Below, piece by piece: positions 23,606-32,133 of a stretch of 64,000 nt of DNA (positions are counted from its first letter, which is position 1; every line of letters begins with the position of its first letter). The notes under the pieces are model-generated. The model was not told where the DNA came from and searched no databases. It worked only from the letters and a program-made list of their open reading frames with translations. The stretch is taken from the NCBI RefSeq assembly GCF_019933235.1, contig NZ_CP082945.1, positions 5,431,501-5,495,500 on the forward strand. Direction: 5' to 3'. The stretch comes from Streptomyces angustmyceticus. Lineage in GTDB: Bacteria; Actinomycetota; Actinomycetes; Streptomycetales; Streptomycetaceae. The translations under genes were made by a program, and so were the position numbers.

Positions 23606-24952
23606 TCAGGCGCCCCGGCCGGCCGCGGCGGCCGTCCGGGGCCCGTTGTTCTTTCCCGGCCGCCTGCCGCGCCGCCACAGCCGGGCGGCGGTCAGTGCCA
23701 GCAGGGCCAGGCCGGCGAGCGGATAGACGTCGGAGAGCAGCATCTGGACGCCGTTCTGGTGCAGTTCCTCGTGGTGGTGCCAGCGGTGCGGCACCCACCA
23801 CAGCGCGAAGGAGCCGAAGCACAGGCCCAGCGCGACGGTCGCGGTCCACCAGCGGCGGGCGGCGGGGCCGGTCCGGTGCAGCGCCTCGGAGCCGAGCAGG
23901 ATCAGCATCGGCACGCCCCACACCCAGTGGTGGGACCAGGAGATCGGGCTGACCAGGAGGGCGGTGGCCGCGCAGGCGACAGCCGCCCAGGCGCGCTGCC
24001 CGTACAGCAGCGACCGGACCGCCAGGGTCAGGCCGAGGATCACGGTCAGCGCGGCGGCCACGGCCCAGACGAGGCCCGGATCGTGGGTGTGCAGCAGCCG
24101 GGCGAGGGCGCCGCGCAGCGACTGGTTCGCGGTGATCTCCACCTCGCCGACCCGGTCGGCGGCGAAGACGATCCCGGTCCAGAAGCGGTGCGAGTCGCGC
24201 GGCAGCACCAGCGCGGCGAGGACGACGGTGGCCAGGAAGGCGCCGGTGGCGACGCAGGCCTGCCGCAGCCAGGGGTTCCAGGCGCCGCGCGGCCCCGTGC
24301 CGGAGCGGAGCAGCTGCCCGGCCCGGACGGCCCCGGCCAGCGCGAGGAGCACGGCGAACAGCGCCGGGGTGAGTTTGAGGCCGGCCGCGATGCCGATGCC
24401 GAGGCCCGCGAGCCGCTGGGTGTCCCTGCGGGTCAGGTCCCACAGGACGAGGGCGGTGAGCAGAAGGTTGATCTGGCCGTAGCGCAGCGTCGTCCACACC
24501 GGCTCGCACCACACCAGCAGCGCCGAGAGCGCCAGCGTCGCGGCGGGGCCGGGGAGCCGCCGGGGCCGGCCCACCAGGCGCAGCGAGAGGTGGACGACGG
24601 CGAGGAGCAGCAGGAGGTTGCCGGCGGTGGCCAGGGTGCGCATCGCCGGGACGCCGACGAGGGTGAGCGGGGTGAACAGCAGCGCGGCGAAGGGCGGGTA
24701 GGTGTTGGGCAGGTGCGCCGAGGTCGCCACCATGTCGTAGAGGGACCCGCCGGTGCGGACGGTGAGGCCCTCGGCCCGGTAGACCATGAGGTCGAGCATC
24801 GTCACCTGGGCGAGGCGCTGCACGGTCCAGAAGGCCGCGAACGAGACCAGGCAGGCGAGCGCCGCCGCGCGGGTGGGGTGCCTGCGGAGGAGGCCCCGGC
24901 CGGAGCGGGTGCCGCGGGGGTCGGTGGGCGCGTCCAGCTCCAGCGCGGTCAC
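23606..24952 (-). CDS. GT87 family polyprenol-phosphate-mannose-type mannosyltransferase (DUF2029)
   Basis: The 448-residue product is an integral membrane protein with about ten hydrophobic segments. Family marks are the luminal DLMVYRAEG after the first segment, NTYPPFAALLFTPL, LRYGQINLLLTALVL and GIAAGLKLTPALFAVLLAL. GT87 enzymes of actinobacteria add mannose or arabinose from decaprenyl-phospho-sugars outside the membrane to lipoglycans (PimE, MptC-like). Here the acceptor is unknown. It is transcribed towards the small zinc-ribbon genes and away from the second tRNA gene. The last 40 residues are basic and cytoplasmic. Confidence 0.85.
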   Translation of the reverse strand: MTALELDAPTDPRGTRSGRGLLRRHPTRAAALACLVSFAAFWTVQRLAQVTMLDLMVYRAEGLTVRTGGSLYDMVATSAHLPNTYPPFAALLFTPLTLVGVPAMRTLATAGNLLLLLAVVHLSLRLVGRPRRLPGPAATLALSALLVWCEPVWTTLRYGQINLLLTALVLWDLTRRDTQRLAGLGIGIAAGLKLTPALFAVLLALAGAVRAGQLLRSGTGPRGAWNPWLRQACVATGAFLATVVLAALVLPRDSHRFWTGIVFAADRVGEVEITANQSLRGALARLLHTHDPGLVWAVAAALTVILGLTLAVRSLLYGQRAWAAVACAATALLVSPISWSHHWVWGVPMLILLGSEALHRTGPAARRWWTATVALGLCFGSFALWWVPHRWHHHEELHQNGVQMLLSDVYPLAGLALLALTAARLWRRGRRPGKNNGPRTAAAAGRGA

Positions 24953-25030
24953 GGCGTACGGCTCCCCAGGACGAATCGGGCACGGCGTGCCGACAGTACC
25001 GTGGGTCGCGCCGGGGGCCCCGGGCAGGAT

Positions 25031-25061
25031 TTGGCAGAAGCCGGGGAGGTCCGTGTAATGT
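25031..25061 (+). promoter_or_regulatory. Promoter of the second tRNA-Ala gene
   Basis: TTGGCA (25031-25036) is followed by overlapping -10 candidates TGTAAT (25054-25059, spacing 17) and TAATGT (25056-25061, spacing 19), about 45 bases before the tRNA. Confidence 0.55.
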
Positions 25062-25103
25062 AGGCGATGCCGCAGCGGGGAACCGGGGCGGGAAACAGAA
25101 TAC

Positions 25104-25176
25104 GGGGCTATAGCTCAGTTGGTAGAGCGCCTGCATGGCATGCAGGAGGTCAGGAGTTCAATTCTCCTTAGCTCCA
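25104..25176 (+). tRNA. tRNA-Ala, anticodon GGC, second copy
   Basis: Identical over all 73 bases to the tRNA at 22657-22729, with different flanks before and after. It has its own promoter and its own terminator, so it is not part of a tRNA operon. Confidence 0.97.
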
Positions 25177-25182
25177 CAGTGA

Positions 25183-25219
25183 ACGAAGCGGGTCGTCCGA
25201 TACGGACGGCCCGCTTCGT
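25183..25219 (+). terminator. Hairpin after the second tRNA-Ala
   Basis: A 17-pair stem with a single G-T pair (25183-25199 with 25203-25219) and loop ATA begins seven bases after the tRNA. Confidence 0.85.
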
Positions 25220-25532
25220 CGTGTGCCTCCGGGGCTGCTCGCCCTGGAGTTCCGGGCCCGGCGGGAGTTCCGCCCGTATTGCGCTGATATCCGGTCAGTG
25301 GGGCGTCCGTTGTGGTGAGTTGAGTGTTCGCTCTCTGTTCGTTCCTGGTCAGTCCTTGCCATTCCTTGGGCTCTTCTTGGTGATCGCATGTCCCTGACAT
25401 GAACGGTTCACCGAAAGAGTGGCGCATCGCGTGAACGTCACATCCCGCGCATTCACCGCGTGTGCGGTGCCGTGCGCGTGCGCCCCGGCGCAGCGCGGCA
25501 CCCCGCACCGCATCGCCACAGCAGGGGGTTAC
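25220..25532 (+). promoter_or_regulatory. Upstream region of the S53 peptidase gene with a 15-base palindrome
   Basis: The stretch has no gene and is AT-richer than its surroundings at about 25300-25420. CATGTC (25387-25392) and GACATG (25396-25401) form an inverted repeat with a three-base centre, placed about 130 bases before the start codon. A repressor or activator site is possible. I cannot identify the promoter with confidence. Confidence 0.4.
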
Positions 25533-27491
25533 ATGAGATCCAGCCGCACCAGATCACCGCGCGCCCGCGCCGGTCTGGCCTGGGCAGCGACGCTGCCGCT
25601 GGTCGCCGGCGCGCTCGCGCTCGGCGCGCCCGCCGCCGACGCCGCGGGCCACGACGGCGGACGGCACGCGCTGCAGGGCACCAAGCCCCTGTGGGCCACC
25701 CGGCAGGCCGACCAGGGCGACACCGCCGCCTCCGCGGCCGTCACCGCCCGCGTCTACCTGGCCGGCCGCGACGCCAAGGGGCTCGCCGACTACGCCAGGG
25801 CGGTGTCGGACCCGCACTCCGCCACGTACGGGAAGTACCTGAGCCCCGCCCAGGTGCGTGCCCGCTTCGGCGCCACGCACGACCAGATAGCCAAGGTGAC
25901 CGACTGGCTGAAGAAGTCCGGCCTGACGGTCACCGGCACCACCAACCGGTATGTCACGGTCCACGGCGACGCGGCCGCCGCCGAGCGGGCCTTCGCCACC
26001 GACCTGCACAACTACCGCAAGGGCGGGCACATCTACCACGCCCCGTCGACCACCGCCTCCGCGCCCGCCCCGCTGGCCGACGCGGTGCTGACGGTCACCG
26101 GCCTGAACAACGCGCCGCGCCTCGCCAAGCACCACTCAAGCGAACTGCCGCCGCCGGAGGGCGTCTTCCGCAACTCCGGCCCGTTCTCGTCGTACTACGG
26201 CTCCCGGACCGACAAGACGCTGCCGTCCGCCTACGGGGGCAAGGCGCCGTACGCGATCAAGGGCTACACCGGCAAGCAGCTGCGCGCCGCCTACGGGGCG
26301 AAGAAGTGGACCGGCAAGCACGTCACCGTCGCGATCACCGACGCCTACGCCTCGCCGACCATCGCGCAGGACGCGGACAAGTACGCCGCCCGCAACGGTG
26401 ACCCCCGCTACCGCCGCGGCCAGCTCTCCCAGGTGCTGCCCAAGGACTACACGCACATCGAGGACTGCGGCGCGGCCGGCTGGTACGGCGAGGAGACCCT
26501 CGACGTCGAGGCCGTCCACGCGGTCGCCCCCGACTCCGACATCGTCTACGTCGGCGGCGCCTCCTGCATGGACGACGACCTGCTCGACTCGCTCGGCAAG
26601 GTCGTCGACGGGCACCTCGCCGACATCGTCTCCAACTCCTGGGGCGACATCGAGGCGAACGAGACCCCGGACGTGGCCGCCGCCTACGACCAGCTCTTCC
26701 AGCAGGGCGCGGTGCAGGGCATCGGCTTCTACTTCTCCTCGGGCGACAACGGCGACGAGGTCGCCAAGACCGGCACCAAGCAGGTCGACACCCCGGCGAA
26801 CTCCGCCTGGGTGACCGCGGTCGGCGGCACCTCCCTGGCCGTCGGCAAGCACGACGCGTACCAGTGGGAGACCGGCTGGGGCACCCTGAAGGCGCCGCTC
26901 TCCAAGGACGGCAACGACTGGACCGGCTTCCCCGGGGCCTTCAACGGCGGCGCCGGCGGCGGCACCAGCAAGTCCGTCGCGCAGCCCTTCTACCAGCGCG
27001 GCATCGTCCCGGACGGGCTGGCGAAGGCGAACGGCGGCGGTGCCATGCGCACCGTCCCGGACATCGCCGCGGTCGCCGACCCCAACACCGGCTTCCTCGT
27101 CGGCCAGACCCAGACCCTGCCGGACGGCAAGCTCGGCTACGACGAGTACCGCATCGGCGGCACCTCGCTGGCCGCGCCGGTGATCGCGGGCGTCCAGGCG
27201 CTCGCCCAGCAGGCCCGGCACGGCGTCGCCATCGGCTTCGCCAACCCCGGCATCTACCAGCGCTACGGCACCGCCGCCTACCACGACGTCACCGACCACC
27301 CGCTGGGCGCCGGCCGTGACCTGGCCGTCGTCCGCGTCGACTACGTCAACGGCGCCGACGCCGGCAAGGGCACCACGACCTCGCTGCGCAGCCTGGGCAA
27401 GGACAGCTCGCTGCACGCGGGCGTCGGCTACGACGACGTCACCGGCGTGGGCTCGCCGGGCGCCGGATATGTGAGCTCCTACCGCCCCTGA
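25533..27491 (+). CDS. Secreted S53 (sedolisin/kumamolisin) serine-carboxyl peptidase
   Basis: This 652-residue preproprotein begins with an Arg-rich N-region and signal peptide (LAWAATLPLVAGALALGAPAA, cleavage near AADA-AG). A pro-kumamolisin activation domain follows at about residues 50-190. The catalytic domain shows the E-x3-D pair in GEETLDVEAVHAVAP near residues 320-324, the oxyanion Asp in SNSWGD near 373, and the nucleophile Ser in IGGTSLAAPVIAG near 544, followed by the calcium-site end VTGVGSPGAGYVSS. It should be exported, activate itself at acidic pH and digest proteins. Start ATG 25533 has GGGGG upstream and begins the signal peptide; the frame is open further upstream without meaning. 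Confidence 0.93.
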   Translation: MRSSRTRSPRARAGLAWAATLPLVAGALALGAPAADAAGHDGGRHALQGTKPLWATRQADQGDTAASAAVTARVYLAGRDAKGLADYARAVSDPHSATYGKYLSPAQVRARFGATHDQIAKVTDWLKKSGLTVTGTTNRYVTVHGDAAAAERAFATDLHNYRKGGHIYHAPSTTASAPAPLADAVLTVTGLNNAPRLAKHHSSELPPPEGVFRNSGPFSSYYGSRTDKTLPSAYGGKAPYAIKGYTGKQLRAAYGAKKWTGKHVTVAITDAYASPTIAQDADKYAARNGDPRYRRGQLSQVLPKDYTHIEDCGAAGWYGEETLDVEAVHAVAPDSDIVYVGGASCMDDDLLDSLGKVVDGHLADIVSNSWGDIEANETPDVAAAYDQLFQQGAVQGIGFYFSSGDNGDEVAKTGTKQVDTPANSAWVTAVGGTSLAVGKHDAYQWETGWGTLKAPLSKDGNDWTGFPGAFNGGAGGGTSKSVAQPFYQRGIVPDGLAKANGGGAMRTVPDIAAVADPNTGFLVGQTQTLPDGKLGYDEYRIGGTSLAAPVIAGVQALAQQARHGVAIGFANPGIYQRYGTAAYHDVTDHPLGAGRDLAVVRVDYVNGADAGKGTTTSLRSLGKDSSLHAGVGYDDVTGVGSPGAGYVSSYRP

Positions 27492-27569
27492 CACCGGGGC
27501 GCGGCGCCGCCTCCCCGCACCGCACGTGACCCGGTGGGGGCGGCGGCAGGGGCACGGAGTCACGGGGGC

Positions 27570-27605
27570 GGGGCCCGCGTCGGGGGAATCCTCGGCGCGG
27601 GCCCC
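27570..27605 (+). terminator. Hairpin after the S53 peptidase gene
   Basis: Ten-base perfect arms GGGGCCCGCG (27570-27579) and CGCGGGCCCC (27596-27605) around a 16-base loop, 78 bases after the stop and just ahead of the leuS promoter. Confidence 0.65.
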
Positions 27606-27618
27606 GTACGCCCTGCGG

Positions 27619-27624
27619 TACCCT
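27619..27624 (+). promoter_or_regulatory. -10 box (TACCCT) of the leuS leader transcript
   Basis: TACCCT is followed by six bases and then the ATG of a 12-codon leader peptide, so the leader mRNA is probably leaderless in translation. No clear -35 box is visible. Confidence 0.6.
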
Positions 27625-27630
27625 GACGCC

Positions 27631-27669
27631 ATGCGTGCCGTACGCCTTCTGCTTAGCGGGCCGCGCTGA
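27631..27669 (+). CDS. Leucine leader peptide of leuS
   Basis: The 12-codon frame reads MRAVRLLLSGPR and stops at 27669. Codons 6-8 are CTT CTG CTT, three leucines in a row, and CTT is rare in this genome. The frame lies directly after a -10 box and before a hairpin series ending in a T-run. It is too short to be found by standard gene callers. Its likely role is to sense charged leucyl-tRNA: a ribosome stalling on the Leu codons would decide whether transcription continues into leuS. Confidence 0.75.
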   Translation: MRAVRLLLSGPR

Positions 27670-27738
27670 TCAGTGCCGACGGATCCCAGATCCCGTCGGA
27701 ATCGGCGCGGCGTCCCCTCCTGTGCGAGGGGCCTTTTT
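27660..27738 (+). promoter_or_regulatory. Transcription attenuator in the leuS leader
   Basis: Three structures can be seen. The end of the leader-peptide frame (27660-27666, GCCGCGC) can pair with 27705-27711 (GCGCGGC). Inside it a hairpin pairs 27676-27682 (CCGACGG) with 27693-27699 (CCGTCGG). The last is a terminator, CCCCTC (27714-27719) with GAGGGG (27726-27731), followed by CC and five T. The first pairing would be disturbed by a ribosome stalled on the Leu codons. I could not define the antiterminator by eye. Confidence 0.7.
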
Positions 27739-27804
27739 GTTTCCGGCGTGCCGGATTGTGGCGCGTTTCCGCAGGCAGAGACGATCGATGGAGCTTTGAG
27801 GACG

Positions 27805-30702
27805 ATGAGCGAGACGACCACCGCTGCCGAGGTGGCAGCGCCGCACCGCTATACGGCCGCGCTGGCCGCCGACATCGAGGCACGCTGGCAGGACTTCTGG
27901 GAGACCGACGGGACCTATGAGGCCCCGAACCCCAGCGGTGAGCTGGCCGGCGACGCCGCGGTCGCGGCCCGCCCCAAGAAGTTCATCATGGACATGTTCC
28001 CGTACCCGTCGGGCGCGGGCCTGCACGTCGGCCACCCCCTGGGGTTCATCGCCACCGACGTCTACGCCCGCCACCAGCGCATGACGGGCCACAACGTCCT
28101 GCACACCCTGGGCTTCGACGCCTTCGGCCTGCCCGCCGAGCAGTACGCCGTCCAGACCGGCACCCACCCGCGGGTCTCCACCGAGGCCAACATCGTGAAC
28201 ATGCGGCGCCAGCTGCGCCGCCTGGGCCTGGGCCACGACCAGCGCCGTTCGGTCGAGACGATCGACCCGGCGTACTACAAGTGGACCCAGTGGATCTTCC
28301 TGCAGATCTTCAACTCCTGGTACGACCCGGAGGCGGACGCGGCCCGCCCGATCGACACCCTGGTCGCCCAGTTCGAGGCCGGAACCCGCCCGACCCCGGA
28401 CGGCCGGGACTGGAGCGCCCTGAGCCCCATCGAGCGCGCCAACATCCTGGGCGAGTACCGCCTGGCGTACGCCTCCGACGCGCCGGTCAACTGGTGCCCC
28501 GGCCTGGGCACCGTACTGGCCAACGAGGAGGTCACCGCCGACGGCCGCTCCGAGCGCGGCAACTACCCGGTCTTCAAGGCCAAGCTGCGCCAGTGGAACA
28601 TGCGCATCACCGCCTACGCCGACCGGCTGCTGAACGACCTGGACGCGCTGGACTGGCCGGAGGCCATCAAGCTGCAGCAGCGCAACTGGATCGGCCGCTC
28701 CGAGGGCGCCCGCGTCGACTTCCCGGTGGGCGACGAGAAGATCACCGTCTTCACCACCCGCCAGGACACCCTGTTCGGCGCCACCTACATGGTGCTGGCG
28801 CCCGAGCACCCGCTGGTCGCCGGCTCCGACAACGGCACCGGCACCGGTTCGATCGTCCCGGAGGCCTGGCCCGAGGGCACCCACGACGTCTGGACCGGCG
28901 GGCACGCCACCCCGGCCGACGCCGTCGCCGCCTACCGCAAGCAGGCCGCCTCCAAGTCGGACGTCGAGCGGCAGGCCGAGGCCAAGGACAAGACCGGCGT
29001 CTTCACCGGCGCCTTCGCGACCAACCCGGTCAGCGGCGCGCAGGTCCCGGTCTTCATCGCCGACTACGTCCTGATGGGCTACGGCACCGGCGCGATCATG
29101 GCCGTGCCCGCGCACGACAGCCGTGACTTCGCCTTCGCCCGCGCCTTCGAGCTGCCGATGGGCTGTGTGGTCGAGCCGTCGGACGACCGCGGCACCGACC
29201 CGTCCACCTGGGACGACGCCTTCGCCTCGTACGACGCCAAGATCGTCAACTCGTCGGGCGCGGCGGTCTCGCTGGACGGCCTGGGAGTGACCGAGGCCAA
29301 GGCGAAGATCACCGACTGGCTGGCCGCCGAGGGCATCGGCGAGGGCACCGTCAACTTCCGGCTGCGGGACTGGCTGTTCAGCCGGCAGCGCTACTGGGGC
29401 GAGCCGTTCCCGATCGTCTACGACGAAGACGGTGTGGCGCACGCCCTGCCCGAGTCGATGCTGCCGCTGGAGCTGCCCGAGGTCGAGGACTACTCCCCGC
29501 GCACCTTCGACCCGGACGACGCCGACACCCAGCCGGAGACCCCGCTGTCCCGCAACGAGGACTGGGTCCACGTCGACCTGGACCTGGGCGACGGCAACGG
29601 CATCAAGCGCTACCGCCGCGAGACCAACACCATGCCCAACTGGGCGGGTTCGTGCTGGTACGAGATGCGCTACCTGGACCCCCACAACGGCGACGCGCTG
29701 GTCGACCCGGAGACCGAGCAGTACTGGATGGGCCCGCGCGAGGGGCAGCCGGCCGGCGGCGTCGACCTGTACGTGGGCGGCCAGGAGCACGCCGTACTGC
29801 ACCTGCTGTACGCGCGCTTCTGGTCCAAGGTGCTGCACGACCTGGGACACGTCTCGTCCTCCGAGCCGTTCCACAAGCTGTACAACCAGGGCATGATCCA
29901 GGCCTTCGTCTACCGGGACAGCCGCGGCATCGCCGTCCCGGCCGCCGAGGTCGAGGAGCGCGACGGCGGCTACTACTACCAGGGCGAGAAGGTCAGCCGC
30001 GTCCTGGGCAAGATGGGCAAGTCCCTGAAGAACGCCGTCACCCCCGACGAGATCTGCGCGGAGTACGGCGCGGACACCCTGCGCCTGTACGAGATGGCGA
30101 TGGGCCCGCTGGACGTGTCGCGGCCGTGGGACACCCGGGCCGTCGTCGGCCAGTACCGCCTGCTGCAGCGGCTGTGGCGCAACGTCGTCGACGAGACGAC
30201 CGGCGAGGTCACCGTCGTCGACACCGAGCCGGACGAGGCCACGCTGCGGGCCCTGCACAAGGCGATCGACGGCGTCACCCAGGACCTGGCGAACCTGCGC
30301 TTCAACACCGCCATCGCCAAGGTGACCGAGCTGAACAACCACCTGACCAAGGCGGGCGGCCCCGTCGCGCGCACGGTCGCGGAGCGGCTGGTGCTGCTGA
30401 TCGCCCCGCTGGCGCCGCACATCGCCGAGGAGCTGTGGCGCAAGCTGGGCCACACGGACACCGTGGTGCACGCGGACTTCCCGGTGGCCGACCCGGCGTA
30501 CGTCGTCGACGAGACCGTGACCTGCGTCGTGCAGATCAAGGGCAAGGTCAAGGCCCGCCTGGAGGTCGCCCCGTCGATCTCCGACGCGGACCTGGAGGCG
30601 ACGGCGCTGGCCGAGCCCGCCGTGGTCGCGGCGCTGAACGGCGCGGGCATCCGGAAGGTCATCGTCCGGGCGCCGAAGCTGGTGAACATCGTTCCGGCCT
30701 AG
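27805..30702 (+). CDS. leuS: Leucyl-tRNA synthetase
   Basis: LeuS charges tRNA-Leu. The 965-residue class I enzyme shows the HIGH motif as HVGH in PYPSGAGLHVGHPLG near residue 75, a CP1 editing domain (region of TTRQDTLFGATYMVLAPEHP, GTGAIMAVPAHDSRDFAFA), the W-rich GSCWYEMRYLDP segment, and KMSKS as KMGKSLKN near residue 735, then the anticodon-binding domain and a C-terminal domain. ATG 27805 follows GAGGA; upstream in-frame sequence belongs to the attenuator. Expression is probably controlled by leucyl-tRNA charging through the leader described at 27631-27738. Confidence 0.97.
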   Translation: MSETTTAAEVAAPHRYTAALAADIEARWQDFWETDGTYEAPNPSGELAGDAAVAARPKKFIMDMFPYPSGAGLHVGHPLGFIATDVYARHQRMTGHNVLHTLGFDAFGLPAEQYAVQTGTHPRVSTEANIVNMRRQLRRLGLGHDQRRSVETIDPAYYKWTQWIFLQIFNSWYDPEADAARPIDTLVAQFEAGTRPTPDGRDWSALSPIERANILGEYRLAYASDAPVNWCPGLGTVLANEEVTADGRSERGNYPVFKAKLRQWNMRITAYADRLLNDLDALDWPEAIKLQQRNWIGRSEGARVDFPVGDEKITVFTTRQDTLFGATYMVLAPEHPLVAGSDNGTGTGSIVPEAWPEGTHDVWTGGHATPADAVAAYRKQAASKSDVERQAEAKDKTGVFTGAFATNPVSGAQVPVFIADYVLMGYGTGAIMAVPAHDSRDFAFARAFELPMGCVVEPSDDRGTDPSTWDDAFASYDAKIVNSSGAAVSLDGLGVTEAKAKITDWLAAEGIGEGTVNFRLRDWLFSRQRYWGEPFPIVYDEDGVAHALPESMLPLELPEVEDYSPRTFDPDDADTQPETPLSRNEDWVHVDLDLGDGNGIKRYRRETNTMPNWAGSCWYEMRYLDPHNGDALVDPETEQYWMGPREGQPAGGVDLYVGGQEHAVLHLLYARFWSKVLHDLGHVSSSEPFHKLYNQGMIQAFVYRDSRGIAVPAAEVEERDGGYYYQGEKVSRVLGKMGKSLKNAVTPDEICAEYGADTLRLYEMAMGPLDVSRPWDTRAVVGQYRLLQRLWRNVVDETTGEVTVVDTEPDEATLRALHKAIDGVTQDLANLRFNTAIAKVTELNNHLTKAGGPVARTVAERLVLLIAPLAPHIAEELWRKLGHTDTVVHADFPVADPAYVVDETVTCVVQIKGKVKARLEVAPSISDADLEATALAEPAVVAALNGAGIRKVIVRAPKLVNIVPA

Positions 30703-31030
30703 GGCGGTGCGGGGCGGGTCGCGGAGCAGGCGAGCGAGGCGGCCCGGAGCTGTGCAGGGCGGCTGATGGGGCTGGTGCCGGGCCCCGGGCCGGTGGCCGG
30801 GGACGGTTCCGGGCCCGGGCCTGGCAGTCGGTTCCGGGGCTGGGCCTGGCGGTCGGGGACGGTTCCGGTTCCGGGCCCGGCGGTCGGGGTCGCTCCGCCG
30901 CCATGGGTGGTTTCCCTTAAGGGCAGGTTGGGGGTTCGTCAGGAACCCGTGACCTGCCCTGGCCGTTTACCGTGGAGATACAGGGCGCGGGCGAGACAAC
31001 CGGCGCCGCCGACACCTCTGGGGAGAGCCC
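30703..31030 (+). repeat. Gap with short GC-rich tandem repeats and a terminator hairpin
   Basis: From about 30770 to 30895 a unit like GGGACGGTTCCGG/GGTCGGGGACGGTTCC recurs in degenerate form four to five times, with no coding meaning. A hairpin at 30920-30960 has perfect outer arms of nine bases (AGGGCAGGT with ACCTGCCCT) and inner arms GGGTTC with GAACCC; it probably terminates leuS. TACCGT at 30968-30973 is a likely -10 box for the next gene. Confidence 0.65.
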
Positions 31031-31846
31031 ATGGAAGCCGCTGCCGCCATCCTCGGGCTGTTGTTCGTGCTGTTCGTCCTGGCAGGAGTGTTCGTCACGG
31101 TCAAGGCGGTGAAGGCGGCCAAACGCGGCGTCGACCGCACGGTCGCCCAGGCCCGCAGAACCGTCGAGGACACCGGCCTGCGCGCCCGGCAGTTCGCCCA
31201 GCCCGGCGTGGTCGGCGAACTCGCACAGCTGCGGCTCTCACTGCGTACGTCCATGCGCGCCACCCAGGACGTGCTCTACGGCGGATCCGCCGACGACGCC
31301 TCCCTCAAGGAGGCGATCGGGCTCTTCGAGCGCCTGAGCGCCCACGGCCATGAGCTGGACGACGAGCTGAAGCGGCTCGAACGCGAGCCCGACCGGGCCA
31401 CCAGCGCCGCCCGCCTCCCGGAGCTACGGGAGCGCCTGGAACGGATCACGCATTCCGCGGAGTCGCTGCGCTGGGCCGCCCGCGACCGCGCCCGCAAGTT
31501 CGCGGAGGACGACCTGGCGTCGCTGAGCGACCAGATCGACGTCGAGGCGGGGGCGCTGCGCCACTGGACCCGGGTCGACGACGCCGCGGACCCGTTGCGG
31601 GAGCCCGTAAGCCCCCCTGCGGGCGAGCAGCCCCGGGCGCGTGCCACGGAGGGCACCCGGGACGCGGGCAGCCGGCGGGGCCGGGACGCGGCCGGGGGCG
31701 GCCACTCCGGCAGCCCGGCCGCCGAGGACCCGCCGGCGGTCACCGCCCGGGACCCGCGCACCCAGCCGGCCTACCCGTGGCAGAAGGCACCCCGGCGGAC
31801 GGAGGGCACGCCCACGGACGGAGGCCACGCCCCCATGAGGCCGTAG
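31031..31846 (+). CDS. Membrane-anchored coiled-coil protein, unknown function
   Basis: The 271-residue product starts with a transmembrane segment (AAILGLLFVLFVLAGVFVTV, residues 5-24) and then a long charged helical region to about residue 175, rich in Arg, Glu and Leu with heptad-like spacing (LKEAIGLFERLSAHGHELDDELKRLERE). The last 90 residues are Pro/Gly/Arg-rich and probably disordered. The plan resembles DUF948-like or YtxH-like stress proteins, but I cannot assign it. The rest most likely stays in the cytoplasm. Confidence 0.7.
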   Translation: MEAAAAILGLLFVLFVLAGVFVTVKAVKAAKRGVDRTVAQARRTVEDTGLRARQFAQPGVVGELAQLRLSLRTSMRATQDVLYGGSADDASLKEAIGLFERLSAHGHELDDELKRLEREPDRATSAARLPELRERLERITHSAESLRWAARDRARKFAEDDLASLSDQIDVEAGALRHWTRVDDAADPLREPVSPPAGEQPRARATEGTRDAGSRRGRDAAGGGHSGSPAAEDPPAVTARDPRTQPAYPWQKAPRRTEGTPTDGGHAPMRP

Positions 31847-32120
31847 GGCCTCCCATATGAGGCCGTAGGGCCGCGGGGGAGGAGAGGGGTGGGTGGGGGC
31901 GGGGCGGGGCCCCCGGGGGGAGAGACGGCAACGGGGGAGAGGCGGCGACGCCAGAGACGGGCAGCGTGGAGCCGGGTGAGGCGGAGCCGGGCGTGGTCCG
32001 CACGGGTACGCGTATCCGGGAGCAGGGACGGCCGCTTCCGGGGCCCTCTTGGCAGAGCCTTGGGGAAACCTGGAAGATCTTGGGGAGGGGCCCGCACTGT
32101 GCGGCGTCCGGATCCCCGGA

Positions 32121-32126
32121 TAACCT
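32121..32126 (+). promoter_or_regulatory. -10 box (TAACCT) for a leaderless degV mRNA
   Basis: TAACCT, seven bases, then ATG 32134. No ribosome-binding site is seen before this start. Confidence 0.5.
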
Positions 32127-32133
32127 CCCATTC

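Noticed and set aside
22657..25176. tRNA-Ala genes as attachment sites of an integrated element
   Set aside because: The enclosed genes are small conserved-looking genes and a GT87 enzyme; no integrase, excisionase or phage gene is present.
27670..30471. 933-codon open frame antisense to leuS
   Set aside because: Shadow frame produced by high third-position GC in leuS.
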